Source: Pseudomonas marincola
GTDB taxonomy: Bacteria; Pseudomonadota; Gammaproteobacteria; Pseudomonadales; Pseudomonadaceae
DNA length: 64,000 nucleotides
NCBI RefSeq assembly: GCF_900116605.1
Contig: NZ_FPBC01000001.1
Coordinates: 310,001 to 374,000, forward strand
Direction of reading: 5' to 3'
This document shows positions 9,639-19,553 of the stretch, in pieces; position 1 is the stretch's first letter; every line of letters begins with the position of its first letter. A program made the translations under genes and the position numbers. The notes under the pieces are model-generated. The model was not told the origin of the DNA, did no database searches, and saw only the letters and a program-made list of their open reading frames with translations.

Positions 9639-10388
9639 ATGCACAGCAAAGTCATGTTGATTACCGGGGCCAGTCGCGGCATTGGCGCCGCCACTGCAAG
9701 GCTCGCCGCCGCGCGGGGTTACGCCGTGTGCATCAACTACCGGCAACAGCAGGACGCAGCAACACAACTGGTTGCTGAGATCCGCGCAGACGGCGGCGAA
9801 GCATTTGCCATCCAGGCTGATATCAGTGACGAGAACCAAGTTGCGGAGCTGTTCAAACAGTTCGACCAACAGTTCTCGCGGCTCGATGTACTGGTCAACA
9901 ATGCGGGCATGCTGGAATCGCAAAGCCGCCTCGAAGCGATCGACGGCGCGCGCCTGCAGCGGGTGTTTGCCGCCAATGTTTACGGCAGTTTTTACTGCGC
10001 ACGCCAAGCCATTCAGCGCATGTCGACACGCCGTGGCGGTAATGGCGGCGCGATCATCAACCTGTCGTCTATTGCCGCCAAACTTGGCGCACCAGAGGAA
10101 TACATCGACTACGCCGCCGCCAAGGGCGCGATTGACAGCATGACAGTGGGCCTGGCCAAAGAATTGGCCGCTGACGGCATTCGGGTCAACGCTGTTCGCC
10201 CCGGCGTGATCGACACCGAGATTCATGCCAGCGGCGGCGAGCCGGGACGCGTTGAGCGTGTCAGCAAGAGCATCCCGATGCAGCGCGGCGGCCAACCCGA
10301 AGAAATCGCCGAGGCAATTTTGTGGCTGGCCAGCGATGCGGCGTCTTACACCAGCGGGGCGTTACTCGACGTAGCCGGCGGGCGCTAG
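9639..10388 (+). CDS. SDR-family NAD(P)-dependent oxidoreductase, YgfF-like
   Basis: Classical short-chain dehydrogenase of 249 residues. It has the cofactor motif TGASRGIG at residues 8-15, NNAG in the middle, and a Ser...Tyr-x-x-x-Lys active site (LSSIAAK, then YIDYAAAK). Overall it resembles E. coli YgfF, including the C-terminal HASGGEPGRVERV stretch. The start has a perfect AGGAGG seven bases upstream. The substrate is unknown. It is transcribed alone, divergent from hsp20 and convergent with dusC. Confidence 0.88.
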   Translation: MHSKVMLITGASRGIGAATARLAAARGYAVCINYRQQQDAATQLVAEIRADGGEAFAIQADISDENQVAELFKQFDQQFSRLDVLVNNAGMLESQSRLEAIDGARLQRVFAANVYGSFYCARQAIQRMSTRRGGNGGAIINLSSIAAKLGAPEEYIDYAAAKGAIDSMTVGLAKELAADGIRVNAVRPGVIDTEIHASGGEPGRVERVSKSIPMQRGGQPEEIAEAILWLASDAASYTSGALLDVAGGR

Positions 10389-10419
10389 AAATCCGCCGAG
10401 AACGTGACGACTCACGGCT

Positions 10420-11424
10420 CTATGCGCATTGCGCCTGGGCTTGCAGCGCATGCTGCGCGTGCAGGAAGCGTTCGCGGTCGAGCTGTACTGCGAACAACTG
10501 ATCGATGCGCTCGCAGTCCGTCTCGCGGCGCAAAACGTTGAACAGCTCAACAGCTTCGGGGTAGGTTTTAGTCAGCAACGCCAGCCATTGCTTGAGCCGT
10601 CCCGGCGCCGAGCGCTGGGTCATCTTGTAGCGCGCCTGCACCCAGAAATCGGTGAGTAACGGCATGAACTCGGCCCAGCTCATTTCGGTGACAGGCAGGC
10701 CCGCGCGCACCTGAGAGATCTGCCGGGCCAAATCCGGACGCGCGACAAGGCCGCGACCCAGCATGATGTTATCAACACCACTGATCTCACGGCAGCGCTG
10801 CCAATCTTCAAGATTCCAGACTTCGCCATTAGCAAACACCGGCACGCTCACGACATCCTGCACGCGCGCCACCCATTCCCAATGCGCCGGCGGTTTGTAG
10901 CCTTCGACCTTGGTGCGGGCGTGAACAACGAGCTGTTCGGCGCCGCCCTCGGCGAGGGCACGCGCGCAGTCCATGGCGCCATCCTTGTGCTCGAAACCAA
11001 GGCGCATCTTGGCGGTGACCGGAATGTTCGCGGGCACGGTTTTGCGCACCTCGCACAAGATCTCGTGAAGCAACTCCGGCTCTTTCAGCAGCACCGCACC
11101 GCCACGGGATTTATTGACTGTCTTGGCTGGGCAGCCGAAGTTCAGGTCGATCACCGGAGCGCCCAACTCGCAAGCCAGCGCGGCGTTATCAGCCAGGCAT
11201 TTGGGATCGGAGCCCAACAATTGCACCCGCAGCTGGGTGCCCGCTGCCGTGCGCGAGCCGTTGTGCAATTCTGAGGCGAGCTTGTAGAAGGTCGCCTCCG
11301 GCAACAGGCGCTCCGTGACACGAATGAATTCAGTCACACACCAGTCGATACCCCCGACGCGCGTCAGCACATCGCGCAGAATATCGTCAACCAACCCCTC
11401 CATGGGCGCCAAAGCGATTTGCAT
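10420..11424 (-). CDS. dusC: tRNA-dihydrouridine(16) synthase DusC
   Basis: FMN enzyme that reduces uridine to dihydrouridine in tRNA D-loops. It has 334 residues with the N-terminal [16 protein letters not shown], the catalytic Cys in [19 protein letters not shown] and the FMN-phosphate region NGEVWN near residue 200. The APMEG start and overall layout fit DusC rather than DusA or DusB. It stands alone between convergent and divergent genes. Confidence 0.92.
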   Translation of the reverse strand: MQIALAPMEGLVDDILRDVLTRVGGIDWCVTEFIRVTERLLPEATFYKLASELHNGSRTAAGTQLRVQLLGSDPKCLADNAALACELGAPVIDLNFGCPAKTVNKSRGGAVLLKEPELLHEILCEVRKTVPANIPVTAKMRLGFEHKDGAMDCARALAEGGAEQLVVHARTKVEGYKPPAHWEWVARVQDVVSVPVFANGEVWNLEDWQRCREISGVDNIMLGRGLVARPDLARQISQVRAGLPVTEMSWAEFMPLLTDFWVQARYKMTQRSAPGRLKQWLALLTKTYPEAVELFNVLRRETDCERIDQLFAVQLDRERFLHAQHALQAQAQCA

Positions 11425-11566
11425 AACTGTACTCTCAAGAACCTGTCGCGCCTTGCACTGCGCAGCAGGGGCGTATTGCGTTAAATGACAACTCTGCGGA
11501 TCAATTCCACGGACTTATCGAAGCGAATGCTGCACACTAACCCGACGCTGATCCCGGAGGATATTT

Positions 11567-11956
11567 ATGCGTTTATCGCTGCTGCCTGTATGCCTGCTCA
11601 CCCTGATGGTCAGCACGGCTGACGGCGCCCAAATATTCGAGCAACCTGGCCTGAAACCCATGCCCAACAAAGCTGCGCACGTCGTATTCAGTCGCGACCG
11701 AAATGCGCCCACAGCCTGCGACGTAGCCATTCTGGTCGGCGGTTTGCACGGCGCCGAACTGGGCATCGGCGAATCGGTGACCCTGAACATCGAAGCCGGC
11801 GAGCAAAACATCCTGATGATGACCTCGCCTGCCGGCTACTGCGGCAATCTCAATCTGCGCAACAGCCAGTCGCTGATCATTGCGCCGGGAGAAACGCGCT
11901 ACTTCCAGATCAAGGTCACCAACGACTCGATTTTCATCGCGCCAGAAGCGCAGTAA
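11567..11956 (+). CDS. small secreted protein of unknown function
   Basis: 129 residues beginning with a clear Sec signal peptide (MRLSLLPVCLLTLMVSTADG, cleavage near residue 20-22). The mature part has two Cys (TACDV and GYCGN) that could form a disulfide, and alternating polar/hydrophobic stretches (VTLNIEAGEQNILMM, ETRYFQIKV) that suggest a small beta-sandwich of the DUF2846 sort; that likeness is an impression only. The ribosome-binding site GGAGGATATTT precedes the ATG. It is flanked by dusC (divergent) and a thioesterase gene (convergent), so context does not help. Confidence 0.72.
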   Translation: MRLSLLPVCLLTLMVSTADGAQIFEQPGLKPMPNKAAHVVFSRDRNAPTACDVAILVGGLHGAELGIGESVTLNIEAGEQNILMMTSPAGYCGNLNLRNSQSLIIAPGETRYFQIKVTNDSIFIAPEAQ

Positions 11957-11964
11957 CTGCGCGC

Positions 11965-12414
11965 TTACAATTCCAGAGGATAAGGCTGGCGCAGTGCCTT
12001 GCCGTAGCCCTCGATAAACTCGCGCGGCATGCGCTTGGGCTTACCGCTCGACAACTCGATGCAGACAAAAGTGGTCTTGCCGCGCAGCAGGGTCATGCCG
12101 TCCTCGGGGCGCACGATCTGGAACTGACGGTCCATCTTCAAACGCTGGTCAGACTCCACAATCCACGTCGCGACCTGCAACTGCTGATTCTCATAGGCAC
12201 TGGCCAGGTAATCGATCTCGTGCCGCACCACCGCCATTGCCCGGTTCAGGCGCTGGTATTCAACCAGATCCAGCCCCAGATACTGCGTGTGGCGCCACGC
12301 GCAGCGCTCCATCCACGTGATATACACCGCGTTGTTGGCGTGCCCCAGACCGTCGATATCATCGGCGGTTACCGCAATATCGATCACGAACGGATTATCA
12401 AGATCCCAATTCAT
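11965..12414 (-). CDS. acyl-CoA thioesterase, 4HBT hot-dog fold (YbgC-like)
   Basis: 149 residues forming a single hot-dog domain. DIDGLGHANNAVYITWMER near the N-terminus is the signature helix region of the 4-hydroxybenzoyl-CoA thioesterase/YbgC group, and RQFQIVR and GKTTFVCIE are the later strands. It probably hydrolyses an acyl-CoA thioester; chain length and pathway cannot be inferred. It ends 8 bp from the convergent secreted-protein gene. Confidence 0.85.
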   Translation of the reverse strand: MNWDLDNPFVIDIAVTADDIDGLGHANNAVYITWMERCAWRHTQYLGLDLVEYQRLNRAMAVVRHEIDYLASAYENQQLQVATWIVESDQRLKMDRQFQIVRPEDGMTLLRGKTTFVCIELSSGKPKRMPREFIEGYGKALRQPYPLEL

Positions 12415-12594
12415 CCCTGCCTCCCTTCTCGCCCTTCACGCCCAGCGCAGCGGCCTGCCAAGAGGCCTCGACGCATGAGCGTTGCATGGACACGATAGCT
12501 TCACAGGCATGTGCCTGCACCTACGCGCAACACTGCCAGAGCCCTTGTACCAGCACAACTGCGATATGTACGGGGATAAAAACAGCAGACAAAC

Positions 12595-12625
12595 AAAAGG
12601 GCCATTCCGTTAAGAATGACCCTTT
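12595..12625 (-). terminator. second terminator of the tRNA operon
   Basis: On the minus strand AAAGGG-T-CATTC, loop TTAACG, GAATG-G-CCCTTT form an 11-bp stem with one mismatch, followed by TTTTG. It lies immediately downstream of the 12626-12645 terminator, giving a tandem pair. Confidence 0.75.
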
Positions 12626-12645
12626 AAAAAACCCGCACAGCGGGT
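12626..12645 (-). terminator. first rho-independent terminator of the tRNA operon
   Basis: On the minus strand ACCCGC-TGT-GCGGGT is followed by a run of six T, starting 7 bp after the last tRNA-Glu gene: a textbook intrinsic terminator. Confidence 0.88.
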
Positions 12646-12651
12646 AAAAAT

Positions 12652-12727
12652 TGGCGTCCCCTAGGGGACTCGAACCCCTGTTACCGCCGTGAAAGGGCGG
12701 TGTCCTAGGCCACTAGACGAAGGGGAC
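12652..12727 (-). tRNA. tRNA-Glu (UUC), copy 2
   Basis: 76 nt, minus strand, acceptor GTCCCCT with encoded CCA (TGG at 12652 on plus). The anticodon loop CTTTCAC gives UUC; the T-arm GGTTCGAGTCC is normal. It is identical in sequence to the copy at 12931-13006 and is the last gene of the Ala-Glu-Ala-Glu transcript. Confidence 0.98.
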
Positions 12728-12804
12728 AAAACCTTCGAAACCAAGCCAGCTAATCGCTGACTCGTGGCAGTTAGCAAATCAAATGAATTGAACCGCTAAA
12801 AAAT

Positions 12805-12880
<76 letters not shown>

Positions 12881-12930
12881 AGATTTATCGCCTCTCGGCT
12901 CACAACACCTTGCGGCACTGCGTTTTAAAA

Positions 12931-13006
12931 TGGCGTCCCCTAGGGGACTCGAACCCCTGTTACCGCCGTGAAAGGGCGGTGTCCTAGGCCACTAGACGAA
13001 GGGGAC
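12931..13006 (-). tRNA. tRNA-Glu (UUC), copy 1
   Basis: 76 nt, encoded CCA, identical to the other tRNA-Glu of this cluster. Similar flanking bases (CAAAACCTTC) beside both copies show that the Ala-Glu unit was duplicated in tandem. Confidence 0.98.
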
Positions 13007-13070
13007 AAAACCTTCAAACTCGACCCGTTCAATGAACCGATCGTGGCAAGCCTTACGGCTTTAAAGAGAT

Positions 13071-13146
<76 letters not shown>

Positions 13147-13164
13147 ATCTCAAGGACGGGGCGC

Positions 13165-13193
13165 ATATTAAGTGCGCCCCCGCCTACTGTCAA
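13165..13193 (-). promoter_or_regulatory. strong promoter of the tRNA operon with GC-rich discriminator
   Basis: On the minus strand the consensus -35 TTGACA (13193-13188), a 17-bp spacer and -10 TAATAT (13170-13165) are followed by GCGCCCC. A GC-rich stretch between -10 and the start is typical of stable-RNA promoters under stringent (ppGpp/DksA) control. The tRNAs therefore need not depend on gltX readthrough. Confidence 0.85.
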
Positions 13194-13292
13194 CAAAATT
13201 TTAGACCTTTTGAAGATTCTTTATGCTGACAGAACAACCACTTACCCGCTTTTAGCAGTTTCAGCGATAAACCTTCAGCGCCGCATGCCGTG

Positions 13293-14774
13293 TCAGGCAA
13301 TGTTGCTCAGAAGCTTTTCCCACTCTTTGTTTTCTTTTTTCGACACGCCGCCCAGCAACTCGATTGCCTGACGCAGGCGGAAGCGAGTCAAATCCGGGCC
13401 GAGAATTTCCATGGCGTCGAGCACAGAAACCGAGCTGCTCTGGCCGGTAACGGCGGCAAACATCAGCGGCATGGCATCGCGCAGCTTCAACTCAAGCGAT
13501 TCGACCACGGCCTGAATGCAGCCCGTGATGTTGTCCTTTTGCCACTGACGCAGCGATTCCAGCTTCCACAGAATCAACTGCATAAGCTGACGCACCTGAT
13601 CGGCTGAGAGCTTCTTGTGCTCGAACAGCTTGGCATCCAGATTAAGCCCGCCCGAGAAGAAGAAACCTGCCAGCGGCGCAATCTGACTGAACGTCTCGAC
13701 GCGGCCCTGAACGTGCGGGGCAATCTGCATCATGTAATCGGAGTTGAATGCCCACTTCTGCGCGCCAGCCGCAAAGTCCTCGACGCTCAGCTCACGCATC
13801 CACTGGCCATTGAGCCAGGACAGCTTCTCCAGATCGAAGATTGGCCCGCCGAGCGAAACCCGCTGAATGTCGAAGTTGGCGATCATCTCGTCCAGCGAGA
13901 ATTTCTCGCGCTCATCCGGCATCGACCAGCCCATGCGGCCGAGGTAATTGAGCATCGCCTCTGGCAGGTAGCCCATGCGCTCGTAGAAGGTGATCGACGT
14001 CGGGTTCTTGCGCTTCGAGAGCTTGCTCTTGTCCGGGTTACGCAGCAGCGGCATGTAGCACAGCTGCGGCTTTTCCCAGCCAAAGTATTCGTAGAGCAGA
14101 ATCAGCTTGGGCGCCGATGGCAGCCATTCCTCACCCCGCAACACGTGCGTGATGCCCATCAGATGGTCGTCAACCACGTTGGCGAGGAAGTAGGTTGGCA
14201 GGCCGTCGGTCTTCATCAGCACCTGCATGTCCATGCGGTCCCACGGAATCTCGACTTCGCCACGGAGCATGTCAGGCACCACGCACACGCCTTCCGTCGG
14301 CACTTTCATGCGCACAACATGTGGCTCACCGGCTTCGATGCGCGCCTGCGCTTCGGCATTGGAAATGTGCATGCAGTGGCCGTCATAACGTGGCGTCTGC
14401 TTGGCTTCCATCTGTTCCGCACGGACCTTGTCCAAACGCTCGGCACTGCAAAAACAATTGAACGCGTGGCCCTGGTCGATCAACTGCTGGGTGTATTGCT
14501 TGTAGATATGCCCACGCTCGCTCTGCCGATACGGGCCATGCGGGCCACCGACATCCGGGCCTTCGCTCCACTCAATACCAAGCCAACGCAACGCATCGAA
14601 GATCTGCTGTTCGGATTCGCGAGTCGAACGCACCTGATCGGTGTCTTCGATACGCAGGATGAATTCGCCGCCATGCTGACGGGCGAAACACAAGTTGAAC
14701 AGCGCGATATAGGCAGTGCCTACGTGTGGATCGCCGGTGGGGGATGGCGCAATACGGGTACGAACGGTGGTCAT
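13293..14774 (-). CDS. gltX: glutamate--tRNA ligase
   Basis: Class I aminoacyl-tRNA synthetase that charges tRNA-Glu. It has 493 residues from the ATG at 14774 ([14 protein letters not shown]). The HIGH motif is present as HVGT in [13 protein letters not shown] and KMSKS as KLSKR. An upstream in-frame start at 14822 would add 16 unlike residues and is rejected. The gene is followed 147 bp downstream by the four-tRNA operon that includes two tRNA-Glu, the arrangement known from Pseudomonas. Confidence 0.97.
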   Translation of the reverse strand: MTTVRTRIAPSPTGDPHVGTAYIALFNLCFARQHGGEFILRIEDTDQVRSTRESEQQIFDALRWLGIEWSEGPDVGGPHGPYRQSERGHIYKQYTQQLIDQGHAFNCFCSAERLDKVRAEQMEAKQTPRYDGHCMHISNAEAQARIEAGEPHVVRMKVPTEGVCVVPDMLRGEVEIPWDRMDMQVLMKTDGLPTYFLANVVDDHLMGITHVLRGEEWLPSAPKLILLYEYFGWEKPQLCYMPLLRNPDKSKLSKRKNPTSITFYERMGYLPEAMLNYLGRMGWSMPDEREKFSLDEMIANFDIQRVSLGGPIFDLEKLSWLNGQWMRELSVEDFAAGAQKWAFNSDYMMQIAPHVQGRVETFSQIAPLAGFFFSGGLNLDAKLFEHKKLSADQVRQLMQLILWKLESLRQWQKDNITGCIQAVVESLELKLRDAMPLMFAAVTGQSSSVSVLDAMEILGPDLTRFRLRQAIELLGGVSKKENKEWEKLLSNIA

Positions 14775-14916
14775 GGCGGCTCTCGGGGGATAAACGCAAG
14801 AAGGTGCAATGGGTTGAATCACAGAGGCGCGCCCTGCTCAGCCAGAAACAGCCAGCAGCGCAGCGCTTAACCGTTGCGCGGCAAGCCAGCCGCGCACAGG
14901 GACTCAACAACCTGAA

Positions 14917-15837
14917 TCAAGGCTTGGATATTAACAGGCCGGGGGGCTTGGGCTCCAGTTCAAAGCCATCAAGCGCTTGCAGCGCATTGATCAGAAAGTC
15001 GAGAAAGGCTTTGACCTTCATCGCCTGAAAACGCCGCGACGGATACACCGCATACAACTCACCCACGGGCAATTCCGCTTCCGGCAATACCTCAACCAGG
15101 CGCCCTTCGGCGACTGCCTGCGCGCAGATCATGTCCGGTAAACCGGCAATCCCGGCACCAGCAAGCACGGCCTCGCGGGCGAAGGTGATGTTGTTGCAGG
15201 TCATCACGCTGTGGCAGGCAACGCTTTGCCCGAGCAGCGGCCAGTAGCGCGGTGAGTCGTGACCAAGAACGATGGCCCGGTGTGATGCGAGATCACTCAC
15301 CGTTTGCGGCACACCATGAATGGCCAAATATTCGGGACTGGCGCAGAGGCTTCTCGGCGTTTCCAGCAGCTTGCGGGCAATCAGGGTCGAGTCTTGCGGC
15401 TGACCGACGAGCAAGGCGATATCGACGCCCTCCTCGACCGGATCGACATAGCGCGCAGTCAACTCCACTTCGGCGGTGATCTGCGGGTATTGGCGCATGA
15501 ATGCACCAATCGCATGCGCCAGAAACAGTTGTCCGAACTCTATCGGCGATGAAATGCGCAGCAAACCGGAAGGCTCGCGCTGCAACTGCATGACCGCCTG
15601 CTCAGCTTCGGCGAAATCAAACATGATCTGCCGGCAACGGTCGTAATAAGCCTGACCCACCTCGGTGAGACGCAATTTACGCGTGGTCCGGTTGAGCAGA
15701 CGCACGCCCAACCGGTCCTCAAGCAACGCCAGACGCCGACTGACTGTCGACTTCTGCATGCCCAACCCTTTCGCGGCCAGGGTAAAACTGTGGCACTCCA
15801 CAACGCGCGTGAAGATCAGAGCATCATCGAGCCCCAT
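14917..15837 (-). CDS. LysR-family regulator divergent from the EmrAB pair
   Basis: 306-residue LTTR. The N-terminal winged HTH (VVECHSFTLAAKGLGMQKSTVSRRLALLE spans residues 12-40) and the CrgA-like effector domain (SSPIEFGQLFLAHAIGAFM) are typical. It is transcribed away from the exporter genes starting at 15942, the usual arrangement of a local regulator and its target. A short inverted repeat, TTGTT...AACAA (15840-15859), lies in the shared 104-bp gap and could be its site. The inducer is unknown. Confidence 0.9.
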   Translation of the reverse strand: MGLDDALIFTRVVECHSFTLAAKGLGMQKSTVSRRLALLEDRLGVRLLNRTTRKLRLTEVGQAYYDRCRQIMFDFAEAEQAVMQLQREPSGLLRISSPIEFGQLFLAHAIGAFMRQYPQITAEVELTARYVDPVEEGVDIALLVGQPQDSTLIARKLLETPRSLCASPEYLAIHGVPQTVSDLASHRAIVLGHDSPRYWPLLGQSVACHSVMTCNNITFAREAVLAGAGIAGLPDMICAQAVAEGRLVEVLPEAELPVGELYAVYPSRRFQAMKVKAFLDFLINALQALDGFELEPKPPGLLISKP

Positions 15838-15941
15838 TATTGTTCCCCATAAGCAACAAAGTTTCTGAATTCTACCCGCTACAGCTTCTTAAGGAACACT
15901 GTTAGATTCTAAGGACTAATACCTATAACTTGAGTTTGTTC

Positions 15942-16991
15942 ATGCCTGCCCAGCTAAAACGTCGCTTATCCCTGTTTGTACTGTTGGTTGCCCTGATAGC
16001 TGCGGCGCTTCTGGCTCACTGGTTGCTGATTGGTCGATACGTCGAGTCAACTGACAACGCATATGTACAAGGTGAAATCACCCGCGTCTCCAGCCAGCTC
16101 AACGCACGCATTGATCAGGTACTGGTAAAAGACAATCAGCACGTCGAAAAAGGCCAACTGCTGGCCGAGCTTGATTCCAGCGATTTCGAACTTGCCCTCA
16201 CCCGCGCCCGCGCCGCCCTTGCAACCCGCGAAGCACAACTGGCGCAAACCCAGAGCACACTCAGCCAGCAGTCGAGCATGATCGCAGCCAGCGCTGCCGA
16301 GGTGGCCTCGACGCAAGCCTCGCTGAGCCGCGCCAAAGTCGACTTGTCCCGCGCCAAAACCCTGCGCAAGCCTGGTTATGTGTCTGAGGAACGGGTCACC
16401 ACACTCGACGCCGACCAGCGCATTGCCAGCTCCCAAGTCACCAAGGCCCAGGCAGACCTGCAAGCCCAGCGCCAGCAGGTGAATACCCTGCAAGCCGAGA
16501 TCAAGAGCCTCAACGCACAAATCTCCAGCGCCCGCGCCGACATCGCAAAAGCCGAACTCGACCTCAAGCGCACCAAGATCTACGCCCCCATCAGCGGCTT
16601 TATCGGCCAGCGGGCAGCGCGCAACGGCCAATACACTCAAGTGGGCGGCTATCTGCTGTCGATCGTCCCGGATCTCGACATCTGGGTGCAGGCCAACTTC
16701 AAGGAAACCCAGATTGGTCACATGCAGGTTGGCCAGCAGGCCGAACTGGTGTTCGACAGTTTCCCCGATACGCCGATCGAAGCCACGGTACAAAGCCTGT
16801 TTGCCGCTTCCGGCGCTCAGTTCAGCCTATTACCGCCAGACAACGCCACCGGTAACTTCACCAAGGTTGTGCAGCGCATTCCGGTAAAGCTGACGTTCGC
16901 TGCACACAATCCGCTGCAAGGCAAAATCCGCCCCGGCATGTCCGTTGAAGTCAAAGTAGACATCAAGGCAGACGTGCAACATGGCGGGTGA
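15942..16991 (+). CDS. HlyD/EmrA-family membrane fusion protein
   Basis: Periplasmic adaptor of a tripartite drug exporter, 349 residues. A short cytoplasmic tail and one membrane helix (about residues 9-30) are followed by the lipoyl half-motif ESTDNAYVQGEITRVSSQ, a long alpha-helical hairpin rich in Ala/Gln/Leu (about 75-195), and the second lipoyl and beta-barrel part (IYAPISGFIGQRAARNGQY). No good ribosome-binding site precedes either the ATG at 15942 or a TTG at 15930, so the exact start is open. The end overlaps the next gene by 11 nt. Confidence 0.9.
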   Translation: MPAQLKRRLSLFVLLVALIAAALLAHWLLIGRYVESTDNAYVQGEITRVSSQLNARIDQVLVKDNQHVEKGQLLAELDSSDFELALTRARAALATREAQLAQTQSTLSQQSSMIAASAAEVASTQASLSRAKVDLSRAKTLRKPGYVSEERVTTLDADQRIASSQVTKAQADLQAQRQQVNTLQAEIKSLNAQISSARADIAKAELDLKRTKIYAPISGFIGQRAARNGQYTQVGGYLLSIVPDLDIWVQANFKETQIGHMQVGQQAELVFDSFPDTPIEATVQSLFAASGAQFSLLPPDNATGNFTKVVQRIPVKLTFAAHNPLQGKIRPGMSVEVKVDIKADVQHGG

Positions 16992-18540
16992 TCAGCTGGT
17001 TCGCCCTACCGGCGAGCCGAGCAGGCGTGACTGGATTGCGGTAATGAGTGTGATGCTCGGCGCGTTTATGGCGGTGCTGGACATTCAGATTACCAACTCC
17101 TCGCTCAAAGACATTCAGGGCGCACTGGCAGCCACGCTGGAAGAAGGCTCGTGGATTTCCACCTCGTATCTGGTGGCCGAGATCATCATGATCCCGCTCA
17201 CAGCCTGGCTGGTGCAATTGCTCTCGGCGCGGCGTCTGGCCATCTGGGTTTCAATCGGCTTCCTGTTCTCGTCCCTGCTTTGTTCGATGGCGTGGAACCT
17301 AGAAAGCATGATTGTGTTCCGCGCCATGCAGGGGTTTACCGGCGGCGCGCTGATCCCGCTCGCCTTCACCATGACCCTGATCAAACTGCCGGAACATCAC
17401 CGCGCCAAAGGCATGGCGCTGTTTGCCATGACCGCGACCTTTGCGCCCTCCATCGGGCCGACTCTCGGCGGCTGGCTGACCGAGAACTTCGGCTGGGAAT
17501 ACATCTTCTACATCAACGTGCCGCCTGGCCTGTTGATGATTGCAGGCTTGATGTACGGCCTGGAAAAGAAAGCGCCGCATTGGGAACTGCTGAAAAGCAC
17601 CGATTATGCCGGCATCGTCACCATGGCCATCGGGCTCGGTTGTTTGCAGGTATTCCTCGAAGAAGGCCATCGCAAAGACTGGCTGGAATCCAGTTTGATT
17701 GCAGGTTTGGGCGCTACCGCCAGCATCAGCCTGATCGCGTTTGTGATTTTGCAGTTCTCCAAGCCCAACCCGCTGATCAACCTGCGCGTGCTCGGTGAGC
17801 GCAATTTTGGTCTCACCAGCATTTCCAGCGTCGGCCTCGGTATGGGCCTGTACGGCTCAATCTATGTGTTGCCGCTGTATCTGGCGCAGATACAGAATTA
17901 CAACGCGCTGCAAATTGGCGAAGTGATCATGTGGATGGGTATTCCCCAGCTGTTCCTGATTCCGCTGATTCCCAAATTGATGAAATTCATCACCCCGAAA
18001 ATCCTCTGCGCTCTGGGCTTTGGCCTGTTCGGCGCGGCCAGTTTTTTTTCCGGCACACTCAACCCGGATTTCGCCGGCGAGCAGTTCAATCACATCCAAC
18101 TGGTCCGCGCCCTTGGCCAGCCGATGGTGATGGTCACGGTATCGCTGATTGCCACCGCCTATATTCGCGCCGAAGATGCCGGCTCGGCCTCGAGTCTGTT
18201 CAACATTCTGCGCAACCTCGGCGGTGCAATCGGCATTGCCCTGCTCGCCACGCTGCTCGACAGCCGCGCGAAAGTCTATTTCGACTACTTGCGTGAAGCA
18301 CTGGTGCCGACCAACCCGCAAGTGGCCGAACGCATCGCGATGCTCACCAGCAAGCTGGGCAGCGAACAGGCCGCCTTGGCGCAGATCAGCCAGATCACCC
18401 ACCAGCAAGCCGCGATAATGGCCTACAATGACGCCTTCCATTGGATTGGTATTGCCCTGTGCGTCAGCATGACCGCGGTGCTGCTGACCAAAAGCCTGCC
18501 CAAAGCCGCCACCAATTCAACGGCAGCCGCCGCCCACTGA
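16981..18540 (+). CDS. DHA2-family MFS drug transporter (EmrB/QacA type)
   Basis: Inner-membrane proton-coupled exporter of 519 residues, expected to have 14 membrane helices. The N-terminus carries the motif VMLGAFMAVLDIQITNSSL typical of DHA2 proteins, and later PPGLLMIAG. It begins inside the 3' end of the adaptor gene (11-nt overlap), so the two are translationally coupled. With an outer-membrane channel encoded elsewhere they would form an EmrAB-TolC-like pump. The substrate is not predictable. Confidence 0.93.
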   Translation: MAGDQLVRPTGEPSRRDWIAVMSVMLGAFMAVLDIQITNSSLKDIQGALAATLEEGSWISTSYLVAEIIMIPLTAWLVQLLSARRLAIWVSIGFLFSSLLCSMAWNLESMIVFRAMQGFTGGALIPLAFTMTLIKLPEHHRAKGMALFAMTATFAPSIGPTLGGWLTENFGWEYIFYINVPPGLLMIAGLMYGLEKKAPHWELLKSTDYAGIVTMAIGLGCLQVFLEEGHRKDWLESSLIAGLGATASISLIAFVILQFSKPNPLINLRVLGERNFGLTSISSVGLGMGLYGSIYVLPLYLAQIQNYNALQIGEVIMWMGIPQLFLIPLIPKLMKFITPKILCALGFGLFGAASFFSGTLNPDFAGEQFNHIQLVRALGQPMVMVTVSLIATAYIRAEDAGSASSLFNILRNLGGAIGIALLATLLDSRAKVYFDYLREALVPTNPQVAERIAMLTSKLGSEQAALAQISQITHQQAAIMAYNDAFHWIGIALCVSMTAVLLTKSLPKAATNSTAAAAH

Positions 18541-18569
18541 CGGCGCAGGCCCGGAGCTACTTTTAACCA

Positions 18570-18599
18570 GCGCGCCCACTTGGGCGCGCGCTTGTTTTA
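18570..18599 (+). terminator. terminator after the EmrAB pair
   Basis: GCGCGCCC-ACTT-GGGCGCGC forms a perfect 8-bp hairpin (18570-18589 with flanks), followed by CTTGTTTTAG. It separates the exporter from the DMT transporter gene that starts at 18608. Confidence 0.8.
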
Positions 18600-18607
18600 G
18601 GTCAATC

Positions 18608-19507
18608 ATGCCCACTGCAACTCCCCGCGCGCGCAGCCTGCTGCTGATCGGCGCGTTCGCCGTCATTTATCTGGGCTGGGGTACAACCTACCTGGCCAAC
18701 CATTTCCTGCTCAAAGAACTGCCGCCATTCGTGTTGGGCTGCCTGCGCTTTACGCTGGCAGGCAGCCTGGCGTTTATCTGGGTCGTTCTCAGCGGCAAGT
18801 TGCAGCTGCAACGCAGCGATCTCGGCGGGGTCTTCATCGGCGGCCTGGCGCTGATTGCAGTCGGTCAGGGCGCATTGATTTACGCCAACCAGTTCTTGCC
18901 GACCGGCATGGTGGCGATGCTCTACACCACCCTGCCGCTTTGGAGTGTGGCGCTGGAATGGGTACTCGGAGAGCGCCCGCCAGTCTGGGTACTTTTCGGG
19001 TTGGCCATTGCGTGCACCGGCATTGTGTTGCTGATGAGCAATGGTCTTGAGACCAGCGCATCGGGGCCGCAGTTGTTTGCCGGCCTGGTTGTCGTCAGCG
19101 CCACGCTGATCTGGGCATGCGGCGTGTGGATGTTGCGCAAAAGACCGGCGTTTCGCTCCAGCTGGCTCGGTTTGAGCCTGCAAATGCTGGTGGGTGCGGT
19201 GTTACTGGGCTTGTTTGGCGTGCTGCATGGCGACTGGCAACACCTCGATTTGGGCGGGCTGAGCCAACAGTCATGGTTGTGGATGGCATATCTGGTGCTG
19301 CCGGTCAGCCTTGGCGTTTATCCTGCCTACTTCTGGCTGCTGCGCGAAGTACGCCCGAGCCTGGTATCGACCTTTGCCTTCATCAATCCGGTAGTGGCGC
19401 TGTTGCTTGGCTATCTGCTGCTGGGCGAGCAACTCAGCGCACTGGCCATGCTCGCTTGCGTCATCACGTTGGGCGGGGTGATGCTGATCATTCTCGGCAG
19501 GCGCTGA
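18608..19507 (+). CDS. EamA/DMT-family transporter (YedA/RhaT-like)
   Basis: 299-residue inner-membrane protein with the duplicated EamA architecture (two five-helix halves, about residues 10-135 and 150-295). The start (LIGAFAVIYLGWGTTYLANHFLL) and the second-half segment (LVSTFAFINPVVALLLGYLLLGE) are characteristic. Such proteins export metabolites or amino acids; this substrate is unknown. It starts 8 bp after the terminator of the exporter operon. Confidence 0.88.
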   Translation: MPTATPRARSLLLIGAFAVIYLGWGTTYLANHFLLKELPPFVLGCLRFTLAGSLAFIWVVLSGKLQLQRSDLGGVFIGGLALIAVGQGALIYANQFLPTGMVAMLYTTLPLWSVALEWVLGERPPVWVLFGLAIACTGIVLLMSNGLETSASGPQLFAGLVVVSATLIWACGVWMLRKRPAFRSSWLGLSLQMLVGAVLLGLFGVLHGDWQHLDLGGLSQQSWLWMAYLVLPVSLGVYPAYFWLLREVRPSLVSTFAFINPVVALLLGYLLLGEQLSALAMLACVITLGGVMLIILGRR

Positions 19508-19553
19508 CAGCCGCAGCGCATAGCGGCTGGCAGGCGAGACAGAGGCGTCACTT

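Noticed and set aside
15840..15859. LysR operator TTGTT...AACAA before the EmrAB pair
   Set aside because: A plausible T-N11-A palindrome, but it starts 3 bp from the regulator start codon and such motifs are common by chance; kept only as a remark in the LysR entry.
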